Assembly: GCA_904420265.1 (NCBI GenBank)
Contig: CAJFUU010000205.1
Location: 1 to 8,055, forward strand
Direction of reading: 5' to 3'
DNA length: 8,055 bases
From: an uncultured Clostridia bacterium
GTDB taxonomy: Bacteria > Bacillota > Clostridia > Christensenellales > Aristaeellaceae
Positions 4,954-8,055 of this stretch are shown here, piece after piece (the stretch's first letter is position 1; every line of letters starts with the position of its first letter). The notes under the pieces are model-generated. The model was not told the origin of the DNA and ran no database searches. It saw only the letters and a list, made by a program, of their open reading frames with translations. A program made the position numbers and the translations under genes.

Positions 4954-7284
4954 ATGCTCGTTTATCACAAACGCGAAGCGGAGAGGGTTTATTTTGAACG
5001 TCCGGAGGACATGCCTCCCCTTTTGCACGCGCTGCTGATCCAGCGCGGCGTCGCTTCCGCCGCCGAGGCCAAAGCGTTTCTAAACCCCGACGAATCGCTC
5101 TTGCGCGATCCTATGCTGCTTTCAGACATGGAAAAGGCCGTTTCGCGCCTGCGCGCGGCGCTTGCAAAGGGCGAACGCGTTTGCGTCTATGGCGACTACG
5201 ACGTGGACGGCGTTACCGCCTCGGCCATCCTCTACCTGCACCTCCGGTCGCTGGGCGCGAATGTGCGCGCCTACCTGCCCGACCGTCATCGCGAGGGCTA
5301 CGGCTTGAATGAAGAGGCCGTGCGCGCGCTTTCCAAAGATACCGATTTGCTGGTGACGGTGGACTGCGGCGTGAACGCCGTGGATATGGCCGCCCTCGCG
5401 CAGGCGCTGGGCATGGACATCATCATCACCGACCACCACCGCCCCGGCGAGGCGCTGCCGGACTGCCCGGTGGTCAATCCCCTCTTAAACGGCTATCCCT
5501 GTCCGCACCTTTCCGGCGCGGGCGTGGCTTTCAAATTGGTGGAAGCCCTCTCCGGCCGGCCGGCGGCTATGGAATACATCGACCTGGCGGCGCTCTCGAC
5601 CGTGGCGGACGTGGTGCCGCTGCTGGATGAAAACCGCTTCATTGTGCGCGCGGGCCTGAAGCGCATGAACGAGCGGCCGCGCGTGGGGCTGTCGGCGCTC
5701 AAACGCGCCGCCGGGCTGGAAGAGCGCGCCCTTACCGCCGGGCATCTGGGCTTTCAGCTTGGGCCGCGCCTCAACGCGGGCGGGCGGCTGGGCAGCGCCC
5801 GGCGCGGGTTGGAATTGCTGCTCACCGCCGACGAAGCCCGCGCCGAAACCCTGGCGGCGGAACTGGACGCCGAAAACAGCGAGCGCCGCAATGTAGAAAA
5901 CGCCATTCTTTCGCAGGCCGGGGAAATGCTTGCGGATTTCGACTTTCCCGCCCATCGCGCCATCGTGCTCGCCCACGAAGGCTGGAACACGGGCGTATTG
6001 GGGCTGGCGGCGGCGCGGCTGGTGGAAAAATATCACTATCCCGCCATCCTTTTGTGCGATGAAGACGGCGTGCTCAAGGGTTCCTGCCGTTCCATTCCCG
6101 GCGTGGACATCTTCGCCGCGCTCACGGCGGCGGGCGAGTGGCTGACGCGCTTCGGCGGCCACAAGCAGGCGGCGGGCCTGACGCTGAAGCGGGAAAACCT
6201 GGCTGCGTTTTGCGCGGCGCTGGAAGCATATCTTTTGCAAACCGTGCCGGCGGAAACCTGGGTGCCGTCGCTGGAATACGACCTGGACGTTTCGCTGGGC
6301 GATCTGGACGCCTATGCGGTGGCGGCGCTGGACGATATGCAGCCCACGGGCATGGGTAACCCCGCCCCGGTATTCCGGGCCAGGGCGCGCGTGGAAAACA
6401 TGCGGCGCGTGGGCCGCGACGGGGCGCATCTGCGCCTGAGCGCACGGGACGGCCGCGGCCGCCTGAACGGCGTAATGTTCTCCGCCGGCGCGCGCGCGGA
6501 CGAAGTACGCGGCGAATACGACCTGCTGTTTTCCCCAAAAATCAACGTCTGGCAGGGGCGGTCTTCGGTGGAAATTGATCTGCGCGCCATGGAGCCTTTG
6601 GACGCGCGGGCGCGAATTTCCGCGAATCTCGCCGCGCGGGATGCGCTTGTGGTTCGTTTCTTAACAGAAATGCTCTATAATAAGAAAATAGACTGCGTTT
6701 GCCAGCCGCGCCTGGATGCAGACGCGCTGCGCGCGCTCTTTGCCAGCGGCCCGCAGGGCGTACTGTTGGTCGCGGAGGATTTTGACCAGGCCGTATTCTG
6801 CGCAGACGCGCTGCAAGCGGAACCGTCCTTGCGCTTTGACCTGACGGTGGGCGCGTTCCCCGGGGATGCGCGCGCCTTTAACGCTGTCAGCCTGCTGCCC
6901 GTAGGCGAGGCTCCCAAGCGCTACCGGCAAGTGGTGTGGGCCGGGGAAATCGCGGGCGCGCCGGCGTGCGGCTGGCCTGCGGAACTTCCCGATGTGGAGG
7001 GCATGCGCGCATCCTATCGCGCCCTGCGGGACATTTTGCGCCGTCCGGCGCATTACGACGGCTTTGTGGCCCTGTGCCGCCTGGTGGGCGCGGAATGCGG
7101 CCTGACCGCCGTCGGCGCGGCGGCGGCGCTGCTGGCGCTGGAGGACATGCGCCTGGTGGAAACGGACGAAAATGGCGCCCGCCTGCTGCCCATGGAAAAG
7201 CGCGACCCCATGCAAAGCGGCGTGGTTCGGCAAATCCTGCGCTTGCGCGCGCAGGGAAGGGAGGTAAGCGGCTGTGAACAATGA
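4954..7284 (+). CDS. recJ: Single-stranded-DNA-specific 5'-3' exonuclease RecJ
   Basis: RecJ degrades single-stranded DNA from the 5' end in recombinational, mismatch and base-excision repair. The protein is 776 residues, close to the roughly 786 of Bacillus subtilis RecJ. The DHH domain shows YGDYDVDG (79-86), VTVDCG (134-139), TDHH (159-162), SGAG (187-190) and STVADVVPL (215-223), giving the Asp/His set that binds catalytic metal ions. The DHHA1 part follows with GPRLNAGGRLG (270-280), GVLGLAAARL (347-356) and GGHKQAAG (401-408). The DNA-binding OB domain starts at QPTGMGNPAPVF (463-474) and ends near 545. The last 200 or so residues form the extra C-terminal domain seen in Firmicutes RecJ. 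The ATG at 4954 has GGGGG five nt upstream. It overlaps rel by 11 nt. No damage to any motif is seen. Confidence 0.97.
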   Translation: MLVYHKREAERVYFERPEDMPPLLHALLIQRGVASAAEAKAFLNPDESLLRDPMLLSDMEKAVSRLRAALAKGERVCVYGDYDVDGVTASAILYLHLRSLGANVRAYLPDRHREGYGLNEEAVRALSKDTDLLVTVDCGVNAVDMAALAQALGMDIIITDHHRPGEALPDCPVVNPLLNGYPCPHLSGAGVAFKLVEALSGRPAAMEYIDLAALSTVADVVPLLDENRFIVRAGLKRMNERPRVGLSALKRAAGLEERALTAGHLGFQLGPRLNAGGRLGSARRGLELLLTADEARAETLAAELDAENSERRNVENAILSQAGEMLADFDFPAHRAIVLAHEGWNTGVLGLAAARLVEKYHYPAILLCDEDGVLKGSCRSIPGVDIFAALTAAGEWLTRFGGHKQAAGLTLKRENLAAFCAALEAYLLQTVPAETWVPSLEYDLDVSLGDLDAYAVAALDDMQPTGMGNPAPVFRARARVENMRRVGRDGAHLRLSARDGRGRLNGVMFSAGARADEVRGEYDLLFSPKINVWQGRSSVEIDLRAMEPLDARARISANLAARDALVVRFLTEMLYNKKIDCVCQPRLDADALRALFASGPQGVLLVAEDFDQAVFCADALQAEPSLRFDLTVGAFPGDARAFNAVSLLPVGEAPKRYRQVVWAGEIAGAPACGWPAELPDVEGMRASYRALRDILRRPAHYDGFVALCRLVGAECGLTAVGAAAALLALEDMRLVETDENGARLLPMEKRDPMQSGVVRQILRLRAQGREVSGCEQ
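7259..7264 (+). promoter_or_regulatory. Shine-Dalgarno site for rel inside the recJ coding end
   Basis: GGGAGG nine nt before the GTG at 7274. No in-frame ATG occurs until codon 30, so this site supports a GTG start overlapping the recJ end. Confidence 0.8.
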
Positions 7285-8055
7285 CAAAGTCAGCAATTGT
7301 CCCTATATTTCGGTAGACGAGTTGATTGAAAAAATCCGCCGCTACCACCCCGACGACAACATGGATCTGGTGCGCCGCGCCTACGCGTTTTCCGAAGAGG
7401 CGCATCGCGAGCAGCGCCGCAAAAGCGGCGATCCCTACTTTGTCCATCCCTGCGCGGTGGCGGTGATTCTGGCCGACCTGATGCTGGACGCCACCACCAT
7501 CGCCGCCGGGCTTTTGCACGATTGCGTGGAAGACGTGGAAAACGTCACCGCGCAGACCATCGGCGAACTGTTCGGGCAGGATGTGGAACTGCTCGTGGAC
7601 GGCGTGACCAAACTCTCCAAGCTGGATTTTTCTTCGCGGGAAGAGCAGCAGGCCGAAAGCCTGCGCAAGATGTTCCTGGCCATGGCCAAAGACATCCGCG
7701 TGGTGCTGATCAAGCTGGCCGACCGCCTGCACAACATGCGCACCCTCAAATATCAGCGGCCGGAACGGCAGGTGCCCATCGCTCGGGAAACGCTGGACAT
7801 CTATGCGCCGCTGGCGCACCGGTTGGGCGTGTACACCATCAAGTGGGAGTTGGAAGACCTGGCCCTGCGCTATATCGACCCGGACGGCTACTACGACCTG
7901 GTGGCCAAGGTGGGCATGCGCCGGGAAGAACGGGAAAAGCTCATCGCCTCGGTGACCCAACAGCTTCAGGACAGCCTGCGCAAAACCGGCATCAAGGCCG
8001 AAATCGAGGGCCGGCCCAAGCACTTCTATTCCATCTACAAGAAGATGAAGTCCCA
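7274..8055 (+). CDS. relA: Bifunctional (p)ppGpp synthetase/hydrolase Rel, N-terminal 260 residues (partial)
   Basis: Rel makes and degrades the stringent-response alarmone (p)ppGpp. Only the N-terminal hydrolase half and the edge of the synthetase domain are in the window. The HD hydrolase set is complete: RRKSGDPYFVHP (48-59, with R49 and H58), GLLHDCVEDV (79-88, with H82 and D83) and IKLADRLHNMRTL (146-158, with D150 and N154). These match the residues that bind Mn2+ and ppGpp in the Streptococcus enzyme, so hydrolase activity is expected. The segment TIKWELEDLALRY (188-200) is typical of the long Rel/SpoT family. GRPKHFYSIYKKM (246-258) opens the synthetase domain; the catalytic part lies beyond the edge. 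The start is GTG, overlapping the recJ stop by 11 nt, which suggests coupled translation. The full protein should be about 730 residues. The apt gene found between recJ and relA in Bacillus subtilis is absent here. Confidence 0.95.
   Translation, partial: MNNDKVSNCPYISVDELIEKIRRYHPDDNMDLVRRAYAFSEEAHREQRRKSGDPYFVHPCAVAVILADLMLDATTIAAGLLHDCVEDVENVTAQTIGELFGQDVELLVDGVTKLSKLDFSSREEQQAESLRKMFLAMAKDIRVVLIKLADRLHNMRTLKYQRPERQVPIARETLDIYAPLAHRLGVYTIKWELEDLALRYIDPDGYYDLVAKVGMRREEREKLIASVTQQLQDSLRKTGIKAEIEGRPKHFYSIYKKMKS

Noticed and set aside
5485..6429. Long antisense frames within recJ, here and at 6661-7296 and 6887-8023
   Set aside because: They lie opposite clearly recognised recJ and rel coding sequence and have His/Arg/Gln-rich, domain-free translations.

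Overview
The window comes from a GC-rich bacterium with Gram-positive style signals: purine-rich Shine-Dalgarno sites (AAGGGGG, GGGAGG) 5 to 9 nt before starts, near-consensus TTGACA/TATAAT promoters with 17-nt spacers, and one textbook intrinsic terminator. The order secDF, recJ, rel matches the Firmicutes arrangement known from Bacillus subtilis (secDF, recJ, apt, relA). A membrane pyrophosphatase gene is also common in anaerobic Clostridia. A high-GC member of the Clostridia is the best guess, inferred from synteny and signals rather than from a database match.

Layout. Positions 1-751 (minus strand) hold the first 250 residues of a membrane-bound ion-pumping pyrophosphatase (hppA), cut by the window edge, with its promoter at 835-863. 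A gap of about 580 bases follows. Its hppA-proximal part is AT-rich with inverted repeats; its GC-rich part (about 1085-1331) has no gene I can support. Positions 1332-2195 (minus) encode a PHP-domain phosphoesterase of the histidinol-phosphatase type. A 135-base divergent region then carries promoters for that gene and for the plus-strand genes. Positions 2331-4874 (plus) encode a SecD-SecF fusion of 847 residues, closed by a terminator at 4887-4922. Then come recJ (4954-7284) and the first 260 codons of a bifunctional (p)ppGpp synthetase/hydrolase (7274 to the window end), which overlaps recJ by 11 nt.

The gene set is mostly housekeeping: energy from PPi hydrolysis, protein export, single-strand DNA degradation in repair, and the stringent response. 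recJ and rel are translationally linked. The terminator separates secDF from them, and no clear recJ promoter is visible, so readthrough or a non-consensus promoter must serve recJ.

The unusual part is the SecDF protein. By eye alignment, the conserved transmembrane Asp residues that carry protons in SecD and SecF are replaced by Gly or Ala, while the fold-defining motifs and the SecF arginine remain. Its SecF exported domain is also split by about 128 residues of acidic, Ala/Ser/Thr/Pro-rich tandem repeats. I see no mobile element, CRISPR array, tRNA or rRNA.
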